Assembly: GCA_963576475.1 (NCBI GenBank)
Contig: OY754990.1
Span: 15,024,206-15,088,205 of the forward strand
Direction of reading: 5' to 3'
Length of the DNA stretch: 64,000 bases
DNA from: Molanna angustata
Taxonomy: Eukaryota; Arthropoda; Insecta; Trichoptera; Molannidae
Within the stretch, counting starts at the first letter, position 1, and every line of letters begins with the position of its first letter. Position numbers and translations under genes: made by a program. Below, piece after piece: positions 23,480 through 33,636 of this stretch. The notes under the pieces are model-generated. The model worked only from the letters and a program-made list of their open reading frames with translations, searched no databases and was not told where the DNA came from.

Positions 23480-23830
23480 ATCCCATTTGAATACACATTG
23501 GTACAATTTTGTAAATAAAAATTCTGGCGCGGTTCAGGGGAAACATTAACGTGAAAGGATTTTCACCTCATTTATAAGGCTTTATTTATTTATATATATA
23601 ATTTATGTATGGGTGTACAAATGCGGGTAATTTATGTATTGCCATGGCGATTTCTTCGTATCTTTCATTGTTTTCAATCAATGTGTTGTCACTTTGTAAC
23701 ATATATAAAATTTTCTAATTTGAATTGATAAGGGAAAATAATGAACAGTAAATAATTATGATCACGTAGCCGGCGGCAGGTCGTAAGCCCTGTCGGTGCC
23801 TGATTTCCCAGTTCTTGCTTCGGATCTAAC
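23480..23830 (-). mobile_element. Palindromic-family copy with nested LINE tail
   Basis: TCTGGCGCGGTTCAGGGGAA, CACCTCATTTATAAGG, then TTTCATTGTTTTCAATCAAT, and finally GCAGGTCGTAAGCCCTGTCG and TTTCCCAGTTCTTGC follow the order of the copy at 56045-56504. An antisense LINE tail (TTTATTTATTTATATATATA to GATTTCTTCGTATC, about 23580-23662) is nested inside it. Confidence 0.55.
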
Positions 23831-24124
23831 GAGACATTAAATTTTTTGAAACAAATCAATGGCAAAGGAAAGAAATCCAGTGTTTACGTTTAACGGGACA
23901 ATAGCGCTACGGGGAAAGAATGAAGAGACTGTTAATATTGTATATTTCTTCTTTTTTGATAATGTTTATTTTACTTTGTTGAGTTTTAATTGTTTTTTTT
24001 TATTGTTATTAATATTTTGTTTAAGTAGAGTACCTTCCTCATCACAGGATTTAATCCTAGTAAAGAAGGCACTAATGATAGAAAGGGAACATTTTGTAAA
24101 CATAATTAAATAAATGAATAAAAT

Positions 24125-24495
24125 AAAACGTTAGATGACAGGGTCAGAAATGAGGACATAAGGAAAGAATGTAAGATAAAGAAAGATGCCATTAATAGAA
24201 TGAAAGTGAACACATTGAGATGTTTTGGCCACATGGGGAGAATGAATGAGGAACGCCTGACGAAGAAAATATACATTGCGGACAGGAATGGAATGAAAGG
24301 TCGGGGCGGCCCAAAGAAGGGATGGCACGTCCATGTGAACGGTATTTTGAAAGACGGAAATGTTAGAAGCGTGAACAACAGATGAACATGTATAAGACGA
24401 TGTACGAATGTTGACGAGGCGATGAATGTGTGTCAAGATAGAAGTAAATGGCGTTCAGTTCTCTCTGCCTACCCCGTGAGGGACATGGCGAGATG
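24125..24495 (+). pseudogene. RTE-like LINE C-terminal fragment
   Basis: The frame contains RNEDIRKECKIKKDAINRM, NTLRCFGHMGRMNEERLTKK and GRGGPKKGWHVHVNGILKDG. After a stop at about 24384 it resumes with NVDEAMNVCQDRSKWRSVLS. This is a distinct RTE-like subfamily with a C-terminal CQDRSKWR motif. It is 5'-truncated and carries at least one stop. Confidence 0.7.
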
Positions 24496-24499
24496 GTAT

Positions 24500-25049
24500 G
24501 TATAAAATTAAAAAATAATATAATTTGCGATGTAAAAAAATATTTGTTACTTAATTGCCTTTCAGTATGGAACTTCCGAAAAGTTGCCAGATGCATAACA
24601 AAGCACGTGAATTTGAACACACCGAGTTCAATGGTTTGTCATAGCTGACTTCCGATCCAGCCCGGCAGTCGATGTAACACAAAGGTACAAGTCTTACAAC
24701 TGTGCACTGTGCACCTATCTAACCAAACACTCCTTCAATGTCCGCAAAAGAATTGCGGGCTGTTTCTATTCTCAAACATTCTTCATTGAAATTCATTTTA
24801 TACAACGGTGAACTCACGTCCCGAGTGTTTTATGATTCGAAACTCGGTGAGAATTGATATCGACAATTATTTATTATTGACCATTTATGTTCTCTGTTGT
24901 ATCGCCTGTTGTCTTCAGTAATGAAATGGATAAACTATTTGATTACATAACAAAAAATATTCGAGACTACCAAAAATGAACTAAAAATTTGTTCAAGGGA
25001 GACTATATACATGAAAGCATTGTCAACTCATGAATGACGATTGTGGCTT
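24500..25049. other. No recognised feature
   Basis: No motif or repeat relation found. Short open frames only. Confidence 0.4.
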
Positions 25050-25200
25050 TCATTTCTCAATAGATGGCGTTTGAAACGAGCTTAATCGCTGTTCGGTACA
25101 CCGAAAAAATATAATGACAACCGAACTGGATACCTGCGTTTTAGCCAAACCTTTGTTATTAGTAATAAAGGTTTATCTATTTATGACTGTACTGTTTGGC
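25050..25200 (-). repeat. Dispersed repeat fragment shared with 33.4 kb
   Basis: CAACCGAACTGGATACCTGC, TTTTAGCCAAACCTTTGTTA and TTATGACTGTACTGTTTGG are the reverse of matching blocks at about 33380-33490. The left part, TTTCTCAATAGATGGCGTTT, also occurs in the palindromic-family copy at 56220-56240, so this is probably a variant of that family. Confidence 0.5.
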
Positions 25201-25419
25201 TGTGTGCAAAAAACCAAATTACTATTGTTAACGCGGATTTGAATTATAAACTAAAAAGTGGACTGTATTTTTGTAGGGGTGATTCGTTGTGTTCGGTACT
25301 GTATTTACTTTTTGGCGTGAATACAAATCACCCGACTTGTTCCGTCCCCCCTCCCTTCCATGTAACTGCTCTGTTCCGTTCCTGCTACACACCACTAGTG
25401 CTTGTTCGCACTCGGCCTT

Positions 25420-25780
25420 GAGCGGATGTCATTTCGGACTTCGTTGCCGTCGTCGCCGATACAAGTGCCCGTTGTAGGAAACATCATTGTGTAGTGCTGT
25501 GCCCCGGCATATAGACTACGCATCTTTCGTTAGGACTGGGTGAGCGATCGAGGCGAGGATTTCTTCCACACTGGTAGGTGATTTCCTTTTTCGATCCATT
25601 TCTTTTATCTTATTATTTACCTCGACGCTGTGAATAACGCGCCGTGACAAGTGCAATTATTTATTTTTAGTATACAGTCCACTGATCTTTTAGCCCGAGT
25701 TGCAATCGGCAATTTCGGCGCTATCACGTTGCAACCACTGCAAGGCAATAGGAAAAGGTATATATGGAACACTCACTTAC
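25420..25780 (+). other. 5'-UTR-like module shared with 38.4-38.8 kb
   Basis: A GC-rich segment (TTCGTTGCCGTCGTCGCC) leads to a splice-donor-like CTGGTAGGTGA, then TATACAGTCCACTGATC and TTTTAGCCCGAGTTGCAATC. The region 38480-38838 has the same order: TCGTCGTCGTTCGCC, TTTGGTGAGTCC, ATACAGTCCACT, TTATAGCCCGAATTGCAATT. No coding part is attached. It may be the transcribed leader of a retroelement or retrogene. Confidence 0.3.
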
Positions 25781-26316
25781 TTGATCCTAGGTCATCTCCC
25801 TTGATAAGAGGGTCACTTTATTCACGCGCGCGTGGTAAGAAGCAATTATGATTAATTCAGTGAGTGTAGGAAAGCTGTTCAAAACGAGTGAGATGCGGAT
25901 GGTCTTAACAGGACGCGATATAGAAGGAAACTGCATTGTGGGCGGGCAGTGATTGCACCAATTATATATGTCACATTTATTTTATTTTATTTTATTTTAT
26001 TTTATTTTATTTGGGACACTTACAGACATTGACAATCGCATACAAGAAAGTATATCATAATAATTTTACATAATGTCAATATCCAATTGGAAGTGAACAC
26101 AACATGCGAAGTTCATAAATTATTTACACAAACATATTAAAATATCCAAGATAAAAGCAGTAATAAAAAACTTTAAAAATAAGACATAATTATACAAAAC
26201 CTATAAAAGCATAAAAAAGCAACAATAAAAATTACAAAGTAAATATAGAGAAGCATATATAAAACAATGAAAAGTAATGAAAATTGTGCATATAACAAAA
26301 AAAAGGGATGAAAACA

Positions 26317-29187
26317 TCAACAGAAATTCTCCTCTCCACTCAGAATCAATAGCATTCTTTTTTTAAATACCTCTCTTGTGTTGCAGAAGATATCAACTAT
26401 GTTGGAGTTGCTATGACTATTGTAAATACGGCACATGCGATACAATGGATTATAAAATGATATGTTAGATATACAGAACCCTATGTGAAAAATAATTGGG
26501 TTTCTTAGTGATTTAATATTGACGTTATATTTTAAGTCATTGACCAGCTGTGTGTCCATCACATTATTTATTATATTAAATAAACATGCCACGTCCGCCA
26601 CTTTTCGTCGAGTACTCAGCTTAGAAATATTAAAAAAAATCAATCTCTGATTGTAAGTTAACATGTAACGACCTATACCGGCTCTATAAGACAGAATTTT
26701 TACAAACTTCCTTTGGACAGATTCTAACATTTCAGTGTATACATTATAATGTGGACACCATACAGGTGACCCGTATTCCAGAACACTTCTTACTAATGAT
26801 TGATAAAGATATTTTAAGCTTTGAGTATTTGAGAAGTTTACAGTGAGTCGAGTTATGAACCCTAGCATCTTCAGTGATTTTTGAACAGTATTTTCAATGT
26901 GTGGGCGGAAAGTGAGTTGGGAGTCAAAAGTCACTCCAAGATCTTTAATTACATTTACACGTTTGAGAGGTTTATCAGAGAGTGAATATACATTTTCAAT
27001 TTTCTTATGATTTCTAGTAAATGTGATTACGTGACATTTATCAATGTGTAGCTCCATTTCGTTTTTAATGCACCACAAATTTAAAGTATCGAGGTCTTTT
27101 TGTAATGTTAGACAGTCAGACATGCATTTAATGACATGAAAAATTTTCAAATCATCTGCATACAACAAAAATCTACATTTTAAAAGATGAGAAAGATCGT
27201 TAATGAAGATGTTGAATAAAAGTGGTCCCAAGTGGGATCCTTGAGGTACCCCGGAGGTCACGGATACAGGAAGGGACTTGAAACCGTTCATTATTACGAG
27301 TTGACTTCTATTTGATATATATGATTCTAACCAGCGTAACAAATTCCCATGTATTCCAATGCTCTGAAGTTTAGCTAAGAGGATTAAATGACTCACTTTG
27401 TCGAAAGCCTTACGAAAATCGGTGTATATGGCATCGACCTGAGTGCGAACATTAAATGAGTTACAAATGAAGTTACTGTATTCTAAAAGATTTGAGGTTG
27501 TGGATTTCTTACGTACAAAACCATGTTGGTGTGGAGAGAGTATATGGTGAAATTGATGAAAAATATGCTCATAAACAAGAGATTCAAAAACTTTACCGAA
27601 GCAGGATAAGATGCTTATTGGTCTGTAGTTTTTTGTGTCATTTTTATTACCTGACTTCAAGATCGGAGTGATGTGAGCTACTTTCCACATTTTGGGAAAT
27701 GTGCCTTCTTGTAAAGATTTACTGTATATGATGTGTAAAGGAGTAGAGAGTTGCTCGTAACATTTTTGTATGAAAAATGGCGGAATACCATCAGGACCTG
27801 CACCCTTATCAGAATCAAGAGATTTGAGCTTTAGTTTAACATCTAATAAGGAAATATTCACGCAGCTTAATGAATAATTATTACAATGATTTATATGAAT
27901 AGAGGTGTCACTGGGATTAGGTGGATTAAAAACAGAAGCAAAGTATTCAGAGAATAGTTCAGCTATTTCCGGACCAGTATTTGCATTTTTCTCATTTAAG
28001 TGCATACATTTTGGAAGACAATTAGATGTGCGCTTGGCTTTGGCGAAACCAAAGAATTTGTTCGTTCCTCTTGGCAATGATTCCTCGACATCTCTTATGT
28101 AAGATTGATAACAATCTTTCATCATAGCTTTAGATCTTTTTCTAAGGCAAGAGAATGTATCATAATCCCTAGGATTACCAAATGTTTTTGCTTTTTTATG
28201 AAATTTGTCTTTTTCTTTCAAGATTTTAATAAGTGGTCGACTAAACCAAATTGGGTGACCACTGGTTCTAATTCGCTTAGTAGGCGTGTGATTGAAAATG
28301 ACAGACCCAATTATGGAGTAGAATAGTTTCAGTGAGTCATTACAATTGAGGTTATCTATGATTTTCCAATCAATATTTGATAGTTCTTGACAGCAATTTG
28401 AGAAATTTGTTTTTTTGAAGTCATATTGCAATAAGTAAGGATTAGTTTGAAGGTATTGTGTTCTATCAAATTTAATTTCAAGTTCAAATGGGGGGTGATG
28501 ATTATCAACTTTGCTAAGTGGTAATGTTGAATTGACTTTTATATTATGAGAATCAGAGAGAACCAAGTCAAGAATTCGCGAGTTGACATTAGTGATAGAA
28601 TTGAATTGGGAGAGATTAGAGAGTAAAATGAATTCGGTTAGAATATTAGCTTTAGCCCCGCTTATATCGATAGGAATAAGATTGCGACAATCGAGTTTTT
28701 GAAGCCATTTGACTGTGGGAATGTTAAAGTCTCCCAGTATTATATTTGTGTGAGAATCGACGTTAGAGGATATGTGGTTCCGTTTATCATAGTTGTTAAT
28801 ATAGTCGTTTAGGATCTCTAATGGTGCATCGGGTGGAAAATAAACTAATCCAAGGTTAATTGACTTTCTACTGAATTCGTTTACCCTTATGTTGACCCAC
28901 AAATCTTCAGCTTTAGTTTGCCATTGCGTTTTTTGAAGTGCTGCGTATTTTTTATTGATAGCGATAATAATGCCGCCTCCATCTTTTTTTTTAGAATTAA
29001 CGAAGTCACGGTCCCGTCGGAACACAACATATCTATTGTCGAAAATTTCTTCGTCAAAAATGGATGGATTTAACCAAGTTTCTACAAAACATAGTATATC
29101 GTAGTTGTTATTTAATATTTGTAGGTATACATCAGTGAGCTTTGTTTTCAACCCTCGAACATTTTGGTAGTATAAAGTGATGGCCAT
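26317..29187 (-). CDS. LINE ORF2: AP-type endonuclease and reverse transcriptase
   Basis: The open frame reaches 29232, but the Met at 29187 directly before AITLYYQNVRGLKTK is the more likely start, because family members begin at that motif. Endonuclease residues follow: FVETWL, GDFNIP, a D-LVLSD motif and VDNHHPPFEL. The reverse transcriptase has AGPDGIPP, PILKSGNKND-KNYRPISIL, YTDFRKAFDKV, SGVPQGSHLGPLLF and the catalytic FLLYADDLKIF, then DLGVTFDSQLTF and RSVLEYGSPVWCPHY. About 956 residues are uninterrupted and all catalytic positions I can identify are present. It would nick target DNA and reverse-transcribe its own RNA in the nucleus. Whether it is transcribed cannot be seen. Confidence 0.9.
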   Translation of the reverse strand: MAITLYYQNVRGLKTKLTDVYLQILNNNYDILCFVETWLNPSIFDEEIFDNRYVVFRRDRDFVNSKKKDGGGIIIAINKKYAALQKTQWQTKAEDLWVNIRVNEFSRKSINLGLVYFPPDAPLEILNDYINNYDKRNHISSNVDSHTNIILGDFNIPTVKWLQKLDCRNLIPIDISGAKANILTEFILLSNLSQFNSITNVNSRILDLVLSDSHNIKVNSTLPLSKVDNHHPPFELEIKFDRTQYLQTNPYLLQYDFKKTNFSNCCQELSNIDWKIIDNLNCNDSLKLFYSIIGSVIFNHTPTKRIRTSGHPIWFSRPLIKILKEKDKFHKKAKTFGNPRDYDTFSCLRKRSKAMMKDCYQSYIRDVEESLPRGTNKFFGFAKAKRTSNCLPKCMHLNEKNANTGPEIAELFSEYFASVFNPPNPSDTSIHINHCNNYSLSCVNISLLDVKLKLKSLDSDKGAGPDGIPPFFIQKCYEQLSTPLHIIYSKSLQEGTFPKMWKVAHITPILKSGNKNDTKNYRPISILSCFGKVFESLVYEHIFHQFHHILSPHQHGFVRKKSTTSNLLEYSNFICNSFNVRTQVDAIYTDFRKAFDKVSHLILLAKLQSIGIHGNLLRWLESYISNRSQLVIMNGFKSLPVSVTSGVPQGSHLGPLLFNIFINDLSHLLKCRFLLYADDLKIFHVIKCMSDCLTLQKDLDTLNLWCIKNEMELHIDKCHVITFTRNHKKIENVYSLSDKPLKRVNVIKDLGVTFDSQLTFRPHIENTVQKSLKMLGFITRLTVNFSNTQSLKYLYQSLVRSVLEYGSPVWCPHYNVYTEMLESVQRKFVKILSYRAGIGRYMLTYNQRLIFFNISKLSTRRKVADVACLFNIINNVMDTQLVNDLKYNVNIKSLRNPIIFHIGFCISNISFYNPLYRMCRIYNSHSNSNIVDIFCNTREVFKKRMLLILSGEENFC

Positions 29188-29244
29188 TTTATAAAATTTT
29201 AAACAAAATATGAAAGAAATAAATAGAAGCAATAGGATAAGAGT

Positions 29245-29664
29245 TCACGGTTTTGCGCTAAGTTTGTTAAGGATATCTTTGTTATTAATAAAAACTGGTG
29301 GAGAAGAGTCGTTCTTTCTCACAAATATGCGTCCATGCTTGACCCATACATAACGATAATTGATATCTTTAGCGGTTTTGCGCGCAGCTGCATGTAGGTC
29401 CTTGTTGGTAGGAGATAGGTGTTCACACACGTATACAGCGGACTTGTTTCCAGCGAAGCCAAGGTGTTCTGCATTGAGTTTATTGTTAATATTGGTTTTA
29501 TTAAAATTCCTGACAGCTGATAATAATTGATCTCTTGTGTGAGGGTTCGGCAGAGTGACGATAATGTTCTTTGGTCTTACTGTGTCATGTCCAGGTTGAC
29601 GTTGAACACGATGATAGCCAGCTATAAGTTCGTCTTTCAGAGGGAATGAAACGGTGGTACATTC
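29245..29664 (-). CDS. LINE ORF1, C-terminal part (FP-like domain), 5'-truncated
   Basis: Reading from about 29664 the frame gives CTTVSFPLKDELIAGYHRV, RPKNIIVTLPNPHTRDQLLS, AEHLGFAGNKSAVYVCEHL, SPTNKDLHAAARKTA and KDINYRYVWVKHGRIFVRKN before the stop at 29245. The CEHLSP-NK-L...YVW-K-GRIFVRK pattern is the C-terminal domain of LINE ORF1 proteins related to the baculoviral FP fold; such proteins bind element RNA. Residues upstream of about 29660 do not look like ORF1 (low-complexity Phe/Ile), so the truncation point lies there. No own start codon; the first internal Met is at 29430. Confidence 0.7.
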   Translation of the reverse strand, partial: ECTTVSFPLKDELIAGYHRVQRQPGHDTVRPKNIIVTLPNPHTRDQLLSAVRNFNKTNINNKLNAEHLGFAGNKSAVYVCEHLSPTNKDLHAAARKTAKDINYRYVWVKHGRIFVRKNDSSPPVFINNKDILNKLSAKP

Positions 29665-29831
29665 TCGTATATAAAAAAATGCAACAATTATTTTAATATC
29701 ATATTGGCGCCAACAACTATTAACAAAAAAATCAGTGTAGATGGCGATGGTGTTAAGCCCAGCTTATTCTCAAACGATGTAACATACATAGAATTTCTAA
29801 AATTTGGATTGATAGAGGAAGTTTATGAAAA

Positions 29832-29886
29832 GGTATAATTGGTGAAAGTTGCACAAGCGCTTAAGGTGATCACGTAAAGCAGCTGA
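29832..29886 (-). repeat. Palindromic-family fragment
   Basis: GGTATAATTGGTGAAAGTTG followed by CTTAAGGTGATCACGTAAAG is a diverged piece of the CATAATTGGTGAACGTTGCG block. It stands about 170 bases upstream of the LINE truncation point. Confidence 0.5.
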
Positions 29887-30340
29887 TGGCAGATGGCATC
29901 GTCTGTATTGTACTCGTGTTTTGGTGTTGCTATTGCAATGTTTATTCCTATAGGGTGGCGCTGGGATTTGTTTCTTTCGTTCTTCGCCGCCATTCTATCA
30001 TTTGCATAATCTGGGGATACTTAGCAGTTTTTTGTGTTTCGCTTGAATATTTCATGTCACCCGCGCTTGTAACCGCACAATCAATAACTTTGATTTTCTT
30101 GAAAAAATATTTGATAATGGATATACTTCTTGTGTCTCCTTGGGTCTTCTTAACGTTGAATACAATTCGAGAGTTTATTTCCTATCCATAGCTGCTAAAA
30201 AGCTTTTCCACGGTCATTTTCTCCGTCCAAACGCGAATGCTGCGGAGGTATGAAATCGGTTTCCTGCCGACACACAGATTTTCTTCAATTATTCATATAC
30301 AATATTGGATACACTAAATATTTATTTTATGATTTGCCTT
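29887..30340. other. No recognised feature
   Basis: An open plus-strand frame at 29886-30191 is hydrophobic but has no recognisable motif, and composition may explain it. Confidence 0.35.
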
Positions 30341-30492
30341 TGTTAAAATGAGTGGGTTAAATTAATAGAGCGTGTTCTTGTCTTAGATGTTTAATTGTTC
30401 CATGCCGCGAGAGAACTGGCGGGCGTACGGCATGGTGGGGATATTTATAATATTGGCAAACCGGAGGGGCTTGCCGCTTCGTATCCCCATCA
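30341..30492 (-). repeat. Left LTR of TRIM-like element (3' LTR)
   Basis: 152 bases, TGTTAAAATGAG...TATCCCCATCA in plus orientation. It is longer than its partner because of extra bases around GGTGGGGATATTTATAATA. Confidence 0.7.
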
Positions 30493-30544
30493 GTGCTCAC
30501 CCTTAAGTGATAACGTTATAAAAAAATCGTACATGTTATAAAAA

Positions 30545-30563
30545 AATCACGTCGGGGTCACCA
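30545..30563 (-). other. tRNA-Trp primer-binding site
   Basis: The plus strand AATCACGTCGGGGTCACCA equals the 3' terminus of animal tRNA-Trp (T-arm end, acceptor strand and CCA). It is one base from the right LTR, the position expected for a primer-binding site of a minus-strand element. Confidence 0.75.
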
Positions 30564-30564
30564 C

Positions 30565-30698
30565 TGTTGAAATGAGTGGTTTAAATAAATAGAGCGTGTT
30601 CTTGTCTTAGATGTTTAATCGTTCCATGCCGCAAAGAACTGGTGGGCGTGCGGCAATGTTGGCAAACCGGAAGGGCTTGTCGCTTCGTATCCCCAACA
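30565..30698 (-). repeat. Right LTR of TRIM-like element (5' LTR)
   Basis: 134 bases, TGTTGAAATGAG...TATCCCCAACA. The ends TGTT and AACA are perfect inverses. Identity to the left LTR is high outside one length difference. Confidence 0.7.
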
Positions 30699-30702
30699 CC
30701 TT

Positions 30703-32403
30703 AAAACATTTTTATTATTTTATAATTATGGCAATTAAGTCGTTGTCAATCTCTCTAATAATGACTGAAGAGGAAAGAAAAAAAATATTTTATCTTGTAC
30801 GTATAACAAAAATACAATACTAGATATATATAAAATATACCTCAAACCACCTAAGGAGTGGTGCCGTGACCAGGATGAACTTAACAGCCACCACAGGGAA
30901 ACCGAAGTCAGCCTCACGGGGGATAACGAGTAAAACGTGTTACAAACGTTGAACCTATTTATGGTTACTACGGAATACACCGTTCGTAAGTTTCTCTGCA
31001 AAATAAGACGAAATATATTTGAGGCAAGGAATTCCAATAAAGAATCCTTAACATTTTGACCTAAATCCAATGAATTCGTAAGGTGACTTTTTTTATTTAG
31101 AAGTGATTTTGAGCGTAATACCACATTCACCAAAAACAAATTACACTTTTAATAAAAATAATAATAATGAACAGTTCCTTGTATCGTGTATGAATAGTGT
31201 TTCCTACGGAACGTTTGAAATTTCCTCTACTGGGAATTGAGAATAGGACATCGAAGCAGAATTCAACACATATAATTTCATACAACTACAAGGACTTAAG
31301 ATAATTGTGTATTGATCTCGATTTTTTTTTACATATTTTTATATATAACGTCCATTAAAATTAAAAAAAAATAAGTATATTTAATGTTATAATATTATAT
31401 AAGTATATTTAAAATAAATCCTGTTATTTATTTGATTAAGAAAAAATCCCAAAAATTAAAAATACGAGCAAAATAAGCAGGCTGCTCACATTAACAAGGA
31501 ACGGGATGAGGGAATCAAATAGAAATATATTTTATAACTTATTTGTTGTTTGCAAACACTAACGTTACATAAATAAATAATTAAAGTTCTCGTGTCGCAT
31601 GATTTATTCAAGTTGACTTCACCATTTTCCTATAAAGCCACACCCCAAACTTCTTTCATCGCAGTGAAAACTTCAAGAATATCAGAACAAGCACAGCTAC
31701 GCTCGGAGGGATAACAAGATAACTGACTAATCGTCGAAGGAAAACTTTTGTTTATCACTTTTTGTTATAAATCTTGTTTAAAGCACAACCTACATTAAAG
31801 AAGTACGTAACGTATTTTATATTTCAGCCGAACAAATAATTAAATCTTGGCGTATAGCTGGGAGCTACATACTTTGTGTATCCATTATATTTTTAGAGTT
31901 GAGTATACTTTGGGCGGAAACTTTGCTGTTAAAAAGCATACACAGATACTTTGCACGCTCCGACTGAGCAACGTAATGTTGCCCTTAAACGAAGACATTG
32001 CGGTATTATGTACGTCTGATGCTAACCACTGCTGATTTCAACGCGGACATTCGCCAACTCTAACAAGATTACGGTGAGGATCGTCTGAATTCTGCGAATC
32101 AAGCAACATACCTACCTCAATTGGGAAAATGAGAAGAGTGAAATCCTCAATTCAATTTTTGCACGTGCGATTATAAGTATATTTACGTAGTTGTCCACTA
32201 ATTAACAAAATAAAAATGAACAACTAAAAATATGCCAAAGTAACTACAAAAGGAAAACAAAATACATTATTATAGTATAAACTGTTCAATAGACATATCA
32301 TGAACTCATTAATTTCCGACTTCACTTACGATTTCCATCTTAAGTAATATTATTAATAGTAAATTTTATTTAGATGTAAAAACATACATGAAAATTAATA
32401 CAT
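30703..32403. other. No recognised feature
   Basis: AT-rich. A minus-strand open frame of 134 codons at 30735-31139 has no recognisable motif and is probably chance. No shared repeats were noticed across this 1.7 kb, so it may be the least repetitive part of the window. Confidence 0.4.
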
Positions 32404-32625
32404 CTAGTATAAACAAAAAATATATAATAAAATAATAAAATATAAAAAAATGAATATGTCCTTGTTAAACAAGTACATATACATCTTCCTACGTTCCCTA
32501 AAATAAGCATATAAATGCTTGTGCTGTAGGTGAACGAAATCGGTCGAGGTAGGATTAGAACTCACGACCACTGGATTACTAGCCCAGCGCGCTAACCGCT
32601 CTGCCACCGACCCATATAAAAACAC
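32404..32625 (-). mobile_element. tRNA-derived SINE, family S2 (copy 1)
   Basis: The minus strand begins GGTCGGTGGCAGAGCGGTTA, then GCGCGCTGGGCTAGTAATCC, then GTGAGTTCTAATCCTACC, a tRNA-like fold. The anticodon loop CTAGTAA would give AGT (Thr), although the T stem is mismatched. A CACAAGCATTTATATGCTTA body and an AT-rich tail follow. The second copy is at 39985-40200. Confidence 0.75.
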
Positions 32626-32639
32626 TTTTTTTAAACAAT

Positions 32640-33224
32640 ACGTATGGTAAGAGTATGACAATTAATTACAAAAACATGTAAAACTATGGAACATTAATAG
32701 TTTTTTAACTATGTATTCAGTACCTAGCCTACGTAAGGTGACAAGACTTGTGGATTATTTTATGTTTGGTGGCAAACTATTATATATTTTGAGACCTTCA
32801 TGGTATAAACTATCAAATAAAATATTTAAAACAACGAAGAAAAAACAAATGTTTGGAAAGCGGAGGTTTTCGAGATCACCAATCACCTTGACTCGGAAAG
32901 AAGATGAAATATGTGAGAGCAGTGGCAGAACAGGCGATATTGATTGAAGATCCTATGGGGGTATATTCTACCGAGAAGTCACGCTCTGGTGAGGAAGGTA
33001 ATGGAAGGAGTAGGGTAGGGGGGGGTCCAAACGATAGAAAAGAAAACGAAGAAGAAACGGCACGGGCAAGTGGAGAGGAGGCACGGAGAGTAAAAGGATA
33101 ACCTTGTTAGATAGACAGGATAGAAGAAGGATGCAATGCAGGGGAGTACAACAATACAAAACGGGAGCCAAAACTGAACATTAAAACTTGAGATACATTT
33201 TGGTCAAACTAAAAATTCATTTTT
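32640..33224. other. No recognised feature
   Basis: A purine-rich plus strand at 32990-33110 gives long Arg/Glu/Gly-rich open frames that are compositional. Nothing else assigned. Confidence 0.35.
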
Positions 33225-33310
33225 CTTCTTGTACATAATATAAACAAAGATATCGCACACCAGTGGGCTTATTGCCGTTACGCAATTTCTTCCAACCAAC
33301 CAAATGAACT
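33225..33310 (-). mobile_element. LINE 3' tail, antisense
   Basis: CTTCTTGTACATAATATAAA, then GTGGGCTTATTGCCGTTACG, then CAATTTCTTCCAACCAACCA. The same tail as at 3.8 and 10.0 kb, with no coding sequence. Confidence 0.6.
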
Positions 33311-33329
33311 AACTAAAAATGAACTAATA

Positions 33330-33490
33330 TTTCTGGTGTGGTTCAGGGGAGACGTCTATGTCGTTCGTTTTGTACTATTAAATATTTTGTGCGCTTAACT
33401 AAATAGTACAGTCATAAATAGATTAACGTTTCTTACTGATAACAAAAGTTTGGCTAAAAACGCAGGTAGCCAGTTCGGTGGTAACATTTT
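33330..33490 (+). repeat. Palindromic-family-related fragment
   Basis: TTTCTGGTGTGGTTCAGGGG links it to the TCTGGCGCGGTTCAGGGG block of the palindromic family. Downstream AAAAGTTTGGCTAAAAACGC and GCCAGTTCGGTGGTAAC pair with 25.1 kb in reverse. Confidence 0.5.
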
Positions 33491-33496
33491 TTTTTC

Positions 33497-33620
33497 AGAG
33501 TTTCAGAATACAATCTCAGCATGATACTACCTAGTTGATAATCTGCAATAAAAAATACCTTGAAAATTGTGAATTCATAACTCGCCACAATATCCCTTTG
33601 GGTTAGTGAGGAGTAACAAC
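33497..33620 (+). mobile_element. CA-element family fragment (copy 2)
   Basis: CAGAATACAATCTCAGCATG, GATAATCTGCAATAAAAAAT and CCCTTTGGGTTAGTGAGGAG match the sequence next to the giant AC tract. The CA tract itself is absent here. Confidence 0.65.
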
Positions 33621-33636
33621 AAAAACAGAAAAAAAA

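Larger units (their letters stand above)
25977..29665 (-). mobile_element. Near-complete LINE (Jockey/CR1 group)
   Basis: On the minus strand the element runs from a truncated ORF1 at about 29665, through an intact ORF2, to a 3' UTR ending in repeated AAATA (plus strand TTTTATTTTATTTTATTTTA at 25980). The two frames are separated by only 12-57 bases depending on the ORF2 start. It is the only LINE in the window with a complete endonuclease and reverse transcriptase. No convincing target duplication was found, partly because the 5' edge is not sharply defined. The missing 5' UTR and ORF1 N-terminus suggest it was truncated on insertion. Confidence 0.85.
30341..30698 (-). mobile_element. TRIM-like element (miniature LTR retrotransposon)
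   Basis: Two direct repeats, 30341-30492 and 30565-30698, both begin TGTT(A/G)AAATGAGTGG and end TATCCCCA(T/A)CA, so they carry TG...CA ends like LTRs. Between them are only 72 bases, containing AATCACGTCGGGGTCACCA directly beside the right LTR. That is the tRNA-Trp 3' end including CCA, so the minus strand carries a matching primer-binding site and the element reads right to left. The unit is bounded by CCTT at 30337-30340 and 30699-30702, a 4-bp target duplication. There is no gag or pol, so it must be mobilised in trans. Confidence 0.75.

Noticed and set aside
30735..31139. 134-codon minus-strand open frame
   Set aside because: No family motif or start context is convincing. A frame of this length is plausible by chance.
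32540..32620. Functional tRNA-Thr gene
   Set aside because: It has a tRNA-like head, but the T stem is mismatched and a SINE body follows. A second copy with the same body lies at 40.0 kb.
32904..33101. Glu/Arg/Gly-rich open frame
   Set aside because: Purine-rich low-complexity DNA explains it.
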